Assembly (NCBI GenBank): GCA_900315955.1
Contig: ONBC01000030.1
Span: 1 to 58,471 of the forward strand
DNA: 58,471 bases
DNA from: an uncultured Prevotella sp.
GTDB taxonomy: Bacteria; Bacteroidota; Bacteroidia; Bacteroidales; Bacteroidaceae
Direction of reading: 5' to 3'
Below the pieces are notes generated by a model. It was given only the letters and a program-made list of their open reading frames with translations, did not search any database and was not told where the DNA came from. A program made the position numbers and the translations under genes. Positions within the stretch are counted from its first letter, which is position 1, and the number at the start of each line of letters is the position of its first letter. Shown here piece by piece: positions 23,288-31,714 of this stretch.

Positions 23288-23323
23288 AGAATGGTTGTTT
23301 AATAATAGTCAAATTAGCTGTTT

Positions 23324-23707
23324 ATGGCTGAACACAACGATTTTGGCAAATGGGGTGAGGACTATGCCGCCGAATACTTACAAAAGAAAGGCTATATTCT
23401 CATAGAGCGAGACTGGACCTTCGGGCGCAGTAAACGCGATATAGACATCATTTGCAAGACCGCGGATCTGACGACAGTCGTATTTGTGGAAGTCAAAGCG
23501 CGGGGAACCAATGACTATATGGAGCCGGAAGAAGCCGTCGATATCAGAAAGATGCGACATTTAGGTCTTGCTGCCGACGAATACATCAAGTCACACGATA
23601 TCAGTGAAGAGGTTCGTTTCGATGTCATTGCTATTACTGGTAAGCGAAACAGCAAGAATATTAAAATAAATCATATCGAAGATGCGTTCAATCCTCTCCT
23701 TATTTGA
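23324..23707 (+). CDS. YraN / UPF0102 family nuclease-like protein (127 aa)
   Basis: The full short domain of the YraN family, with a restriction-endonuclease-like fold: GKWGEDYAAEYLQKKGYILI, SKRDIDIICKTADLTTVVFVE and VKARG, with Glu, Asp and Lys positions in the pattern E...D...E-V-K. The cellular role is unsettled; it is often linked to recombination or rRNA-processing genes. Its 3' end overlaps the birA start by 26 bp, so the two are translated from one message. Confidence 0.9.
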   Translation: MAEHNDFGKWGEDYAAEYLQKKGYILIERDWTFGRSKRDIDIICKTADLTTVVFVEVKARGTNDYMEPEEAVDIRKMRHLGLAADEYIKSHDISEEVRFDVIAITGKRNSKNIKINHIEDAFNPLLI

Positions 23708-24467
23708 CCGGAAAAAGAAAAACTCGCCAAAGGTCAACTATATCAAACTTGACGAGACCGATTCTACAAGTACTTATCTCTCTCACCATCTTGCTGAGAC
23801 AGACGCTGACAAGGTCGATCTTGTCGTCGTCTCCACGGAGTTTCAGACTGCTGGGCGAGGGCAGGGCACGAATACCTGGGAGAGCGAGCGGGGCAAGAAT
23901 CTGCTGTTCTCCATCCTCTGTCATCCGGTGTGGGTGCCGATGCATGCGCAGTTTCTCATCTCTGAGGCTTGGGCGCTGACCCTTCGTGACGTGTTGTCGC
24001 AATATACCGACGGTATCACTATCAAATGGCCGAACGACATCTATTGGAAAGACAAGAAGATCAGTGGCACCATCATAGAGAACAGTCTGTCGCACGGACA
24101 TATCCGCAACTGTATCATCGGGACAGGCATCGATGTCAACCAACAAACGTTCCACGGTGAAGCGCCCAATCCCGTGTCGTTGTATCAGATCCTTGGCAAG
24201 GAGACGGACCGCGATGAGCTTTTGAAGAAGATAGTGAAGGTGTTCCAGAACTATTTGCTCGACCTTCGCAATGGCAATTATGAGAAGATCGTATCGCTCT
24301 ACACCTCTTATCTCTATCGTTGCCACGGCTATTTCATGTATCGCGACAAGGACGGGGAGTTTGAGGCAGCGCTTGTAGAGGTGGAGGATGATGGTCATCT
24401 CATTCTTCATGACCGCGAAGGTCATATCCGAAGCTATGCGTTCAAGGAAGTGGAATTCGTTTTATGA
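23682..24467 (+). CDS. birA: Biotin--[acetyl-CoA-carboxylase] ligase
   Basis: Attaches biotin to carboxylase subunits. It contains the biotinyl-AMP site GRGQGTNTWESERGKNLLFS and KWPNDIYWKDKKISGTIIE, then IGTGIDVNQ, and a small C-terminal beta domain. There is no N-terminal DNA-binding helix-turn-helix, so it is a group I ligase that does not act as a repressor. Its start lies inside yraN. A terminator overlaps the stop codon. Confidence 0.93.
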   Translation: MRSILSLFDRKKKNSPKVNYIKLDETDSTSTYLSHHLAETDADKVDLVVVSTEFQTAGRGQGTNTWESERGKNLLFSILCHPVWVPMHAQFLISEAWALTLRDVLSQYTDGITIKWPNDIYWKDKKISGTIIENSLSHGHIRNCIIGTGIDVNQQTFHGEAPNPVSLYQILGKETDRDELLKKIVKVFQNYLLDLRNGNYEKIVSLYTSYLYRCHGYFMYRDKDGEFEAALVEVEDDGHLILHDREGHIRSYAFKEVEFVL

Positions 24468-24482
24468 CGAATTCCTTTTTTT
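24452..24482 (+). terminator. Intrinsic terminator overlapping the birA stop
   Basis: GGAATTCGT (24452-24460) pairs with ACGAATTCC (24467-24475) through a 6-nt loop, followed by seven T. The first arm is inside the birA coding sequence. Confidence 0.85.
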
Positions 24483-25195
24483 GATGGGTTCGTATAAACA
24501 CAAAAAAACGGTCGCCGTTTCACAACGCCTACCGTTACCTAAAAACAATCTATCAAAACCTAAAAACTAAAAACCTATATGAAAAATCTACTAACCTATT
24601 ACCCTCTTGTTTACATGTGCAAAGGTACTTACATTTTCAATATCTTCCAAGAACTTTCTAAATAAAAATGCAATTATTTTGCAATTATTGATATAAATCA
24701 ATAACAATGTGCGCGTACACAACATAATAAAGATTTTGTGACACGTATGGGGCAGGATCTTGACACAACTGAGGCAGGATCTTGACACAACTGAGGCAGG
24801 ATCGTGACACAACTGAGGCAGGATCGTGACACAACTGAGGCAGGATCGTGACACAACTGAGGCAGGATCGTGACACGGTGCGAAGGCGATGGCAGAACTC
24901 TGAAAATACGCTTCTATATAACATTTCTACTTTCCCAGTGAATCTGTAGCGCGGGGATAGAAATGTTATTTCCCGTTTTGCTCAGGGAAAGGCCCCAGTG
25001 GTGAACTGATTAGTTACGGATAAGATGAGGAAAAAGGCCGGATACCAAACGAGGAATCCAGCCTTCATTTTGCTATTGGGCATAACAACATATAGCAAAC
25101 ACCATATATTCATATCTTTCTTGAAGCTGTCACCCCTACCCTCTTTAGCAGGATACAGGGGTGAGGCTGTTGGACTCTGCAAGCCAAGTGATGGC
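24483..25195. other. 713-bp convergent intergenic region with a 22-bp repeat array
   Basis: No gene is supported. It holds an AT-rich stretch with palindromes (ATTGATATAAATCAAT near 24686 and TGTGCGCGTACACA near 24706), the 22-bp array at 24739-24876, a 12-bp inverted repeat with 28-nt loop (24918-24929 and 24958-24969), and near 25121-25144 a segment like 204-226. Confidence 0.75.
24739..24876. repeat. Array L3: six 22-bp direct repeats
   Basis: TGACAC recurs at 24739, 24761, 24783, 24805, 24827, 24849 and 24871, exactly 22 bp apart. The inner units are almost identical (TGACACAACTGAGGCAGGAT plus two bases); the first unit diverges in its middle and the last is cut short. On the minus strand each unit reads GTGTCACGATCCTG then CCTCAGTT (GATCTTG variants in the first two). 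The same 14-bp core with the same 22-bp period occurs at 55223-55358. Confidence 0.9.
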
Positions 25196-26749
25196 TTACT
25201 TCACGTGATAGTCGATGGTTTTCGCTGTTCCTTCCTTTGTGGTGTACGTGATCTTATACAATCCTCGGAACCCACGAAACTTGATCTGGCCGTTGCTGTC
25301 AGCTTTCACCGTCATCCGTGTCTTCCACTGATTGTTGATCAGATCATTCAAAGCATAATAGGCAAGTTTAGGCTGCATGTCGCGCGTGAACAAGCCGGAT
25401 ACAGCAGGCTCACCATAAGCGCCACAGCCGTCAACGAGATTCCACCACGTAATAGCCTTCATCTCTTTAATACTGAACCAGATGCGGTAGAGATTATAAG
25501 TGATGATAGCCTGGATCATCTGACCTTTGTGATCTTCCGTAGGCGATGTGATCGTAATCTCACTGATGCATAGCGGCAGACCTGTTGAAGCGAGATCGCT
25601 CATCAGATGCCATACATGTTCCGGAGACTGCTCCGTGCTCCCTTTGGCAATGTCCGCGCATTGCTTGGGATTGAAAAGATGCATCTGTGAGCCTACAATG
25701 TCAATCTTTGCGCCCCGACTCAGAAGATCCTTCACCTGCTTGGCATATTCCGGACCCGTCCAGTAGTCGTTGATGTTCTTCCACACGCCTTGCGGGATGC
25801 AGCTATCTGCAATCTTAAACGAACGATATGTATAATCGCCGGGCATAAAGGCATATTCCGACTTCATGAGAGGCGCATTGCCCTTGAAGTTCCCATGAGC
25901 ATAGTCGATCGCACTCTCATTGACGATGTCCCACGAACTGATACGCTTGCCGTAATAGTTCACAAGATCACGGATGCGTGCTTCATACAGTTTGTTCAGC
26001 TTCTCTCCGTAAGCCTTCAACTTGATATTCAGGTCCTCATCAGAGATAGAATCCATCCAACCTTTCTTCATCTTCAGTGGCGAGTGATGATCATAAGTGT
26101 CCGGATAAGTCTCTATCAGCCGATCGGTTACCTTCCGCTCCTCAGGCGTGAACAATCGATAAAGCCACGAAGGCTGATTACCAAAATTACCCCAGACCAA
26201 AGGATGCCCATGAATAGCCACGCCCTTCTTTTCCAGGAAGTCGATGATCTTATCCGTGCAAGGCCGACGCCAGTGGAAGAAAGCTGTCGGATCCTTCTGT
26301 TGGTTCCACCAGTCCTCCGTATCCCAGTATTCCTCCCAATAGCGTTTACGGCCGGGCCGTGTCTCAAAATATTTCCAATAGAACCCGACAGTAGCACGGT
26401 TAAACAGCGTGCCGAAAAGGTTCTTGTATCTGTCGTTCCGCTCTTTCGTGCCGAGCTGGTCAAAGTTGAAGATCTGGGCGCCGAAGACGAAGTCGTTCTT
26501 CGTCTGCTCAACCTTCACCTCCGTTCCCGGTCTGACATCCGCCAAGTCTATTGTGGCATCTGCTTTCCGATTCTGCTCGATGTCCTTGTCGATCTTCGCC
26601 TGCACTTTCGGGTTCCACAGTTTCCAATAAGCCTTACCCATGATACCTTCCTTGTCCTGCTTGGCAGACAGCGGAAACGCAGTCTGAGCTGACAAGGGCG
26701 TGAGGACTGCAAACGCAAGGCTGATTAAGATGAATCTTTTTGCTTCCAT
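25196..26749 (-). CDS. GH10 endo-1,4-beta-xylanase-like enzyme (517 aa)
   Basis: A signal peptide (ISLAFAVLTPLSAQ) precedes a GH10 TIM barrel, a family of retaining xylanases. The acid/base Glu is in SWDIVNES (near residue 278) and the nucleophile in LCISEITI (near 397). HGHPLVWGNF and VGSQMHLF are other typical GH10 strands. There is an N-terminal domain of about 70 residues and a C-terminal beta module of about 70 residues (FRGFRGLYKITYTTK) common in Bacteroidetes members. It is the last gene of the susC-led operon, 17 bp past the GH2 gene. The start is the ATG preceding KRFILI at 26749. Confidence 0.9.
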   Translation of the reverse strand: MEAKRFILISLAFAVLTPLSAQTAFPLSAKQDKEGIMGKAYWKLWNPKVQAKIDKDIEQNRKADATIDLADVRPGTEVKVEQTKNDFVFGAQIFNFDQLGTKERNDRYKNLFGTLFNRATVGFYWKYFETRPGRKRYWEEYWDTEDWWNQQKDPTAFFHWRRPCTDKIIDFLEKKGVAIHGHPLVWGNFGNQPSWLYRLFTPEERKVTDRLIETYPDTYDHHSPLKMKKGWMDSISDEDLNIKLKAYGEKLNKLYEARIRDLVNYYGKRISSWDIVNESAIDYAHGNFKGNAPLMKSEYAFMPGDYTYRSFKIADSCIPQGVWKNINDYWTGPEYAKQVKDLLSRGAKIDIVGSQMHLFNPKQCADIAKGSTEQSPEHVWHLMSDLASTGLPLCISEITITSPTEDHKGQMIQAIITYNLYRIWFSIKEMKAITWWNLVDGCGAYGEPAVSGLFTRDMQPKLAYYALNDLINNQWKTRMTVKADSNGQIKFRGFRGLYKITYTTKEGTAKTIDYHVK

Positions 26750-26766
26750 ATTTTAGAAATTAGGAT

Positions 26767-29397
26767 TTAATGCTGTCCAAAATTATATTGCTGATTAGCT
26801 ACTTCCATAAGGTCTTTCATCTCTGCTGCATTTTGTGCCGGTGACACATATGTTCGACTATCTACTGCCGTTGCAGAGGATAGTGGAACTGACGGTTGTA
26901 GCATGTTTGTCTCATAGAGCAGCGGAATAGGGCAAGGCAACGTTCGGAGGACGAGAATGCCTGATCGTGGAGCACGCTCCTTACCCGCCGTGACCTCCAC
27001 TTTTACTCGTATGATGCCTGGTTTAGTTGTAGTGCGTATCAGGCAACAAGCATCGCCCCAGCGGATAGGCATCGGATTGGTCAGACTTTGCGCATCATTC
27101 AAGAGCCTTCCTTCACCCTCAACCACAAACTTCACAAAATGATTGTCCAACCGTCTGACTGTTCCATTCCGGTCAACCATCTCTGCAACAACTTCGAACA
27201 CCGTAGAGCCGTCGGCATACAACCGCTGTCCTACATTGTCAAGAGAGACACGAATATGGTCAACCCTTCCGGCCGGCACGCGCCTGTCGGAGACAACTAC
27301 TTTTCCTCCTACAAATCCTTCAGCTAATAGTTCCGTCTTCTTTTTACTCAAGTATCCCTTGAAACTAAATACATTTTTGAAGGTCATAATGGGAGACGGC
27401 ATAGCCATGTTCTCTTGGTTTCTTTTCAACGTCATGACACGGGCTCCGCCATCAATAGTAAGTCTTACACTGTCGCAATTAGAATAGACTGTTGCATCAG
27501 CAGATGAGAAAGGCGTCATCTCGTTTGCTATATATATCATTGGGCCTGTGGCAAAGGGTTTCTGTAGCTTCTTGTTTGATCGCTGAGCCATGAAGAGATA
27601 ATAGGAATATTTTGGTCGGCGCATCTCATCAAGAAGGCCATTATAAAGTGGTTCAGGATGACAACCACGCTGCATGTCAAAGCCTACCCACAATGTCCCA
27701 CCGATAGTCCGGGGCCAAATCTTGTAGAGTTGGTTCAAAGATGTCAAAGAATAGGTTGAGGGAGGACATCCATAATGCCTGGCTTGTGTCAACATCGGCG
27801 CCTCGCCCCAACGACGCGCACATCGTGAGGGTGAGTTCTGGTCAATCCAGTTATCGGGGCAGTCACCCCACTCTCGCTTAAAATAGGTGATCTTCGGATC
27901 TCTATTCTTCAAATCTACACCTTGATAGTATCTAATAGCGTAGAATTGTGATCCGTTTGATTCTTCGTCACAGGCCGCAGCTTCAGGATAAGCCTTGTAT
28001 TCCTCCGCAACTGTCTGTGCAGCCTTCTTCATAAAAGAGACCGGCATATGCGTCTCGTTGAGGATAGGCTCAAAGAAGAGGACGCTCGGACGGTTACGCT
28101 CCAAACGTACTAAGTGACGGATGTCACTGATGGCATGCTCTTCAAAGACCGGAGCCTCATTCCAGAACTGCCAGCCGGCCGTTTCAGGGATGGTGAAGAT
28201 ACCAAGTGCGTCACAGGCATCCATGAAAGCCGGATCGTGCGGGTAATGAGAGCAGCGCACGACTTCCACACCGGCATCTTTCAACAATCGTGCGTCGCGC
28301 CACTGCATATTGTTCGTCATCGCATTACCCACAATCGGGCACTCCTGATGGCGGTTGGTGCCAATCAATGGTTTTTCGTAACGCTTGCCATTGAGGAAAA
28401 GCCCCTGGGCTCCCATAAACCGAATCGTACGGATACCTACTCGCTGGCTATAGCCATCCATTACCCTACCCTGGTTGTCACACACACGCACCTCAAGGGT
28501 ATATAGCACAGGATCGGACGGTTGCCAAAGCATGGGATTCTTGACTGACAGAACTCCGGAACTTATAGCGTCAGCCTTTGGCTGTACCGCCAAAGGCACT
28601 TTCAGAGAAGCTGCTTGTCTACCAGTACTGTCTACGAGCGTATATGAGACTTTCCCTTTAAAAGGCATGCTTCGATTGTTTCTTACCTCAAGCGATAGGA
28701 ACAACGTGGCATGGTTATCCTTTATAGACTGGGTAAAAACCGTCAAGCCTGCTTGCGGACTGTCCGATGTCTGTGGATCAGTGATAAACACATTAAGATT
28801 ATTACTTACAAGCCAGCAGTCGCGATAAATCCCGCCGAAATAGCAGAAATCGAGCTTGCTCTGCGGCTTGCCGGGAGGATACGTTGCATCGTCGGAGTTG
28901 TCCGCACATACTGACACCACGTTATCACCAGAGAAGTCAGCAACATCAGTAAAGTCTGCCTCGACAGGCAGATAGCCGCCGAAGTGCTCTGCCTTCAGTT
29001 TTCCGTTAACATAAACACGACATTTGCCCATGACAGCCTCGAAATAGAGGATAAGGCGCTTTCCTTTCAATGTTGCCGGCAAACGGAAATGCTTACGGTA
29101 CCAGGCTACTCCCTGATAGTTGGCATTACTGCTTGCATCAACAGGTACTACATCGAGCGAATGAGGCAAGGAAACTTTCTCCCAGGCTTGGTCGTTGAAG
29201 TTCATAGCTTCAGCACCCTTAATGTCTCCTTTGTAAAAGAGCCAGCCCAGATTCATCGACATCACTGTCCGCCCGCTCTTCGCCAGTTCATAGAAACCAG
29301 CCGTAGAAAACCACTGCTTCGTCACTGCCACCGACGAGGTACTTGTCAGAAGCAACATGAGAAAGAGACAAACCGTACTTTTTTTCAAAACTGTCAT
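26767..29397 (-). CDS. GH2 beta-galactosidase/beta-glucuronidase-like enzyme (876 aa)
   Basis: Signal peptide in the first 25 residues. The N-terminal sugar-binding domain has WEKVSLPHSLDVVP, YRKHFRLPATLKGKR and FGGIYRDCWLV, then an immunoglobulin-like domain, then the TIM barrel with GTNRHQECPIVGNAM and RCSHYPHDPAFMDACD. The acid/base Glu is probably that in FFEPILNETHMP (near residue 448) and the nucleophile that in ITYFKREWGDCP. C-terminal beta domains follow. The exact sugar cannot be read from sequence. The start is ATG at 29397 (MTVLKKS); two codons further upstream is only a TTG. It lies 34 bp after the LRR gene. Confidence 0.88.
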   Translation of the reverse strand: MTVLKKSTVCLFLMLLLTSTSSVAVTKQWFSTAGFYELAKSGRTVMSMNLGWLFYKGDIKGAEAMNFNDQAWEKVSLPHSLDVVPVDASSNANYQGVAWYRKHFRLPATLKGKRLILYFEAVMGKCRVYVNGKLKAEHFGGYLPVEADFTDVADFSGDNVVSVCADNSDDATYPPGKPQSKLDFCYFGGIYRDCWLVSNNLNVFITDPQTSDSPQAGLTVFTQSIKDNHATLFLSLEVRNNRSMPFKGKVSYTLVDSTGRQAASLKVPLAVQPKADAISSGVLSVKNPMLWQPSDPVLYTLEVRVCDNQGRVMDGYSQRVGIRTIRFMGAQGLFLNGKRYEKPLIGTNRHQECPIVGNAMTNNMQWRDARLLKDAGVEVVRCSHYPHDPAFMDACDALGIFTIPETAGWQFWNEAPVFEEHAISDIRHLVRLERNRPSVLFFEPILNETHMPVSFMKKAAQTVAEEYKAYPEAAACDEESNGSQFYAIRYYQGVDLKNRDPKITYFKREWGDCPDNWIDQNSPSRCARRWGEAPMLTQARHYGCPPSTYSLTSLNQLYKIWPRTIGGTLWVGFDMQRGCHPEPLYNGLLDEMRRPKYSYYLFMAQRSNKKLQKPFATGPMIYIANEMTPFSSADATVYSNCDSVRLTIDGGARVMTLKRNQENMAMPSPIMTFKNVFSFKGYLSKKKTELLAEGFVGGKVVVSDRRVPAGRVDHIRVSLDNVGQRLYADGSTVFEVVAEMVDRNGTVRRLDNHFVKFVVEGEGRLLNDAQSLTNPMPIRWGDACCLIRTTTKPGIIRVKVEVTAGKERAPRSGILVLRTLPCPIPLLYETNMLQPSVPLSSATAVDSRTYVSPAQNAAEMKDLMEVANQQYNFGQH

Positions 29398-29431
29398 AGG
29401 CAAATGAATACAAGATTTACTTCACAATCAA

Positions 29432-31690
29432 TTATTTAACCAGTACTTTCTTCTTACCGATGATGTATATACCGGGCTGAGTAGGCATCGTAGAGAGTCT
29501 GGAACCGTTGAGCGTATAGACGCTGCTGGCTGCCTTACCACTTACACGAATATTGCTGATGTTCGTAGCTTCAGCGCCCTTGACAGGAAGGGAGGTAGCT
29601 GAAGAAGTGATGTAAGCATGGAACGGGAGGATGGTCTCGCCGTCAGCAAGTGTGCGGAACACCGGCGCATTGGTTGCAGAGAAGTCAGAGTTCAGACCTA
29701 ACGTTCCACGCTCGTTGGTAGACTCGAAGCAAGCCGCAAAATCAGAAGAAGCACCATTCTCAGGAACTTTCTCAAAATTCACGTTCTCAGCAGAGAAAGC
29801 CGTTCCGTTGGAGAGCAGCAGATACGGCTGATAAGCCGCTGTCTCGGAAGCAGCCTTATCATCGAAAACAGCCTCATTATTAGATACATTCTGGAAAGAA
29901 TACATTTTACCTAAAGCCGCCACTTGGCTTGCATTCAATGCGAACGGGAAAGCAACAGTAGCATAAGTATCCTTCGTGAACGATCGGTCATAAGTAACCT
30001 TCTTAGCAGTGAACGAATAAGGAGTTTCGAAGGAGGTCGCCTGATTATAGAGCGAGATACTTTCTGCGGTACGATTACCGTCACCATCGATGTTTACGAT
30101 ATTGTCACCTGCTACTGTAGACGCTTCATCCTCTGCCTGAGGTAAGAACACGAGCGTGTGAGCATCAAGACCGTCAAACATTTCGCTTGAACGATCAACC
30201 TCAGAAATGTCGATTTCAGTGTTAGACAGGTCAAAATAAGCTAAATTAGTATCACCACAAGCAATTCCTTGTCCTAAATAGGTTATAGAAGCAGGAATAG
30301 CCAACGACTTCAGACGAGGGCAGAGAGCAAAGGCTCCATTACCAATTGAAGACAATTGAGTATCTTGACCAAAGTTTACAGTTTCTAATAAAGGATCATC
30401 TGCAAATGCATTCTTGTCAATACTTGAGGCTGTGGAACCATCGGCGAACGTAACACTCTTCAGATTATTGCAACGTTGGAAAGCAGATGTAGAGACTTGG
30501 TTAACTGTAGCAGGCAGATCCACCTTCTCCAGTTTGCTTCTCGTAAAGGTATTATCCCAAATAGTATTGGCAAAATTCGATAAATCCACCTCCTTGACAT
30601 TTGAATTATAAAATGCGTGATCGCCAATACCAGTACACTTAGCACCTATAACTACCTTATCAAAATCAGAAAAACTTAAACTATAAGCTTTAAGTCCGGT
30701 AACATAATCCGGAACCGTATATGTTCCACCACCTGCCGATGGAGTATAATAGAGAGCATTCGCCTGAGTGAGAACTGCGTTATCCTTAAATATTAAGTAA
30801 GTAGAATTTGTGCCTGTTATTTTCTTGATATTCTTGCAATTCATGATTACAGGCTGCTGCCAATATTGAATGTTGGAGAAGTTGATCTCCTCAAGAGCAG
30901 AGACTCCAGAGAAAGCATAAGGCTCAGCAGTGACAATGATATTGTCATCAGGAACGGTAAACGTCTTATCTTCCTTATTTGCAGGATAGGACACCAACGC
31001 CATCTTCGTACCTTTTTTATAAAGGACTCCGTCTCGAACTGAATAATATTTGTTACCTGCTTCTACCACATAATTTTTCAACGACGAGATATAAGCCCAA
31101 CAACCTTTACATTCTTTTTCCTCAGTATTCCAATGACCAAAATCCCCTGTTGGTATTGTCAATGTCTCAAGATTTTGTGCTTCCGCAAAGGCAAATGGCA
31201 TGACAGCAACCAAATCTGAGGGCAGGGTATAAGACGGTCCAGGTCTGTTAGCCGGATAAGCCTCCAATCTATGCCCGTTAGCATTAAATAGCACGCCGTC
31301 TACAACCTTGAAAACTGTGTTGCCCGGGTCAAGAGCAATCTCTTCCAGTGTAGGGCAAACAAGACTGCCATACTGGAAGCCCCCGGCCTTAGTGTCATCA
31401 AGCAAGGTCGAAGGAAGAACGATTTTCGTGATCTGAGTGCCCAATATACAGTCTTTCGCCAAGCCTGTGACTGTTAACTCATTACCCATTTGATCCTCCA
31501 CAGTAGCAGGAATTGTCAGAGTCCCCGTTACACCCGGATCAACTCTATAGACAGAGACTGTATTGTAATCAAGGCTTGTTACTTGATACATAACATTGTC
31601 CACACGGAAGAATCCGTCCTTAGACAAAGCATGCACCTGACAGACACAGGTCGTCAGCAACACCAGCAAAATAGCATAAAACTTTTTCAT
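29432..31690 (-). CDS. BspA-type leucine-rich-repeat surface protein (752 aa)
   Basis: A signal peptide (MKKFYAILLVLLTTCVCQVHA) is followed by LRR_5-type repeats, for example IPATVEDQMGNELTVTGLAK, YAFSGVSALEEINFSN, HAFYNSNVKEVDLSNFAN and NGAFALCPRLKSLAIPASI. The C-terminal 60 residues (VYTLNGSRLSTMPTQPGIY and GKKKVLVK) are the end usual in Prevotella secreted proteins and shared with the GH97 protein next door. Such proteins are surface exposed and bind host or polymer ligands; the ligand here is unknown. It lies within the PUL operon between the GH97 and GH2 genes, so carbohydrate binding is a reasonable guess. Confidence 0.85.
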   Translation of the reverse strand: MKKFYAILLVLLTTCVCQVHALSKDGFFRVDNVMYQVTSLDYNTVSVYRVDPGVTGTLTIPATVEDQMGNELTVTGLAKDCILGTQITKIVLPSTLLDDTKAGGFQYGSLVCPTLEEIALDPGNTVFKVVDGVLFNANGHRLEAYPANRPGPSYTLPSDLVAVMPFAFAEAQNLETLTIPTGDFGHWNTEEKECKGCWAYISSLKNYVVEAGNKYYSVRDGVLYKKGTKMALVSYPANKEDKTFTVPDDNIIVTAEPYAFSGVSALEEINFSNIQYWQQPVIMNCKNIKKITGTNSTYLIFKDNAVLTQANALYYTPSAGGGTYTVPDYVTGLKAYSLSFSDFDKVVIGAKCTGIGDHAFYNSNVKEVDLSNFANTIWDNTFTRSKLEKVDLPATVNQVSTSAFQRCNNLKSVTFADGSTASSIDKNAFADDPLLETVNFGQDTQLSSIGNGAFALCPRLKSLAIPASITYLGQGIACGDTNLAYFDLSNTEIDISEVDRSSEMFDGLDAHTLVFLPQAEDEASTVAGDNIVNIDGDGNRTAESISLYNQATSFETPYSFTAKKVTYDRSFTKDTYATVAFPFALNASQVAALGKMYSFQNVSNNEAVFDDKAASETAAYQPYLLLSNGTAFSAENVNFEKVPENGASSDFAACFESTNERGTLGLNSDFSATNAPVFRTLADGETILPFHAYITSSATSLPVKGAEATNISNIRVSGKAASSVYTLNGSRLSTMPTQPGIYIIGKKKVLVK

Positions 31691-31714
31691 AAGTCAATGT
31701 TTTTAGTTAAACAA

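Noticed and set aside
24739-24876. CRISPR array
   Set aside because: The 22-bp units are directly adjacent with no unique spacers, and no cas genes are present in the window.
24591-24924. Repetitive protein genes on the minus strand across the 22-bp array (units like VSRSCLSCVTILPQLC)
   Set aside because: They are translations of the tandem repeat. Because 22 is not a multiple of 3, all frames stay open through the array. No start, promoter or conserved domain supports them.
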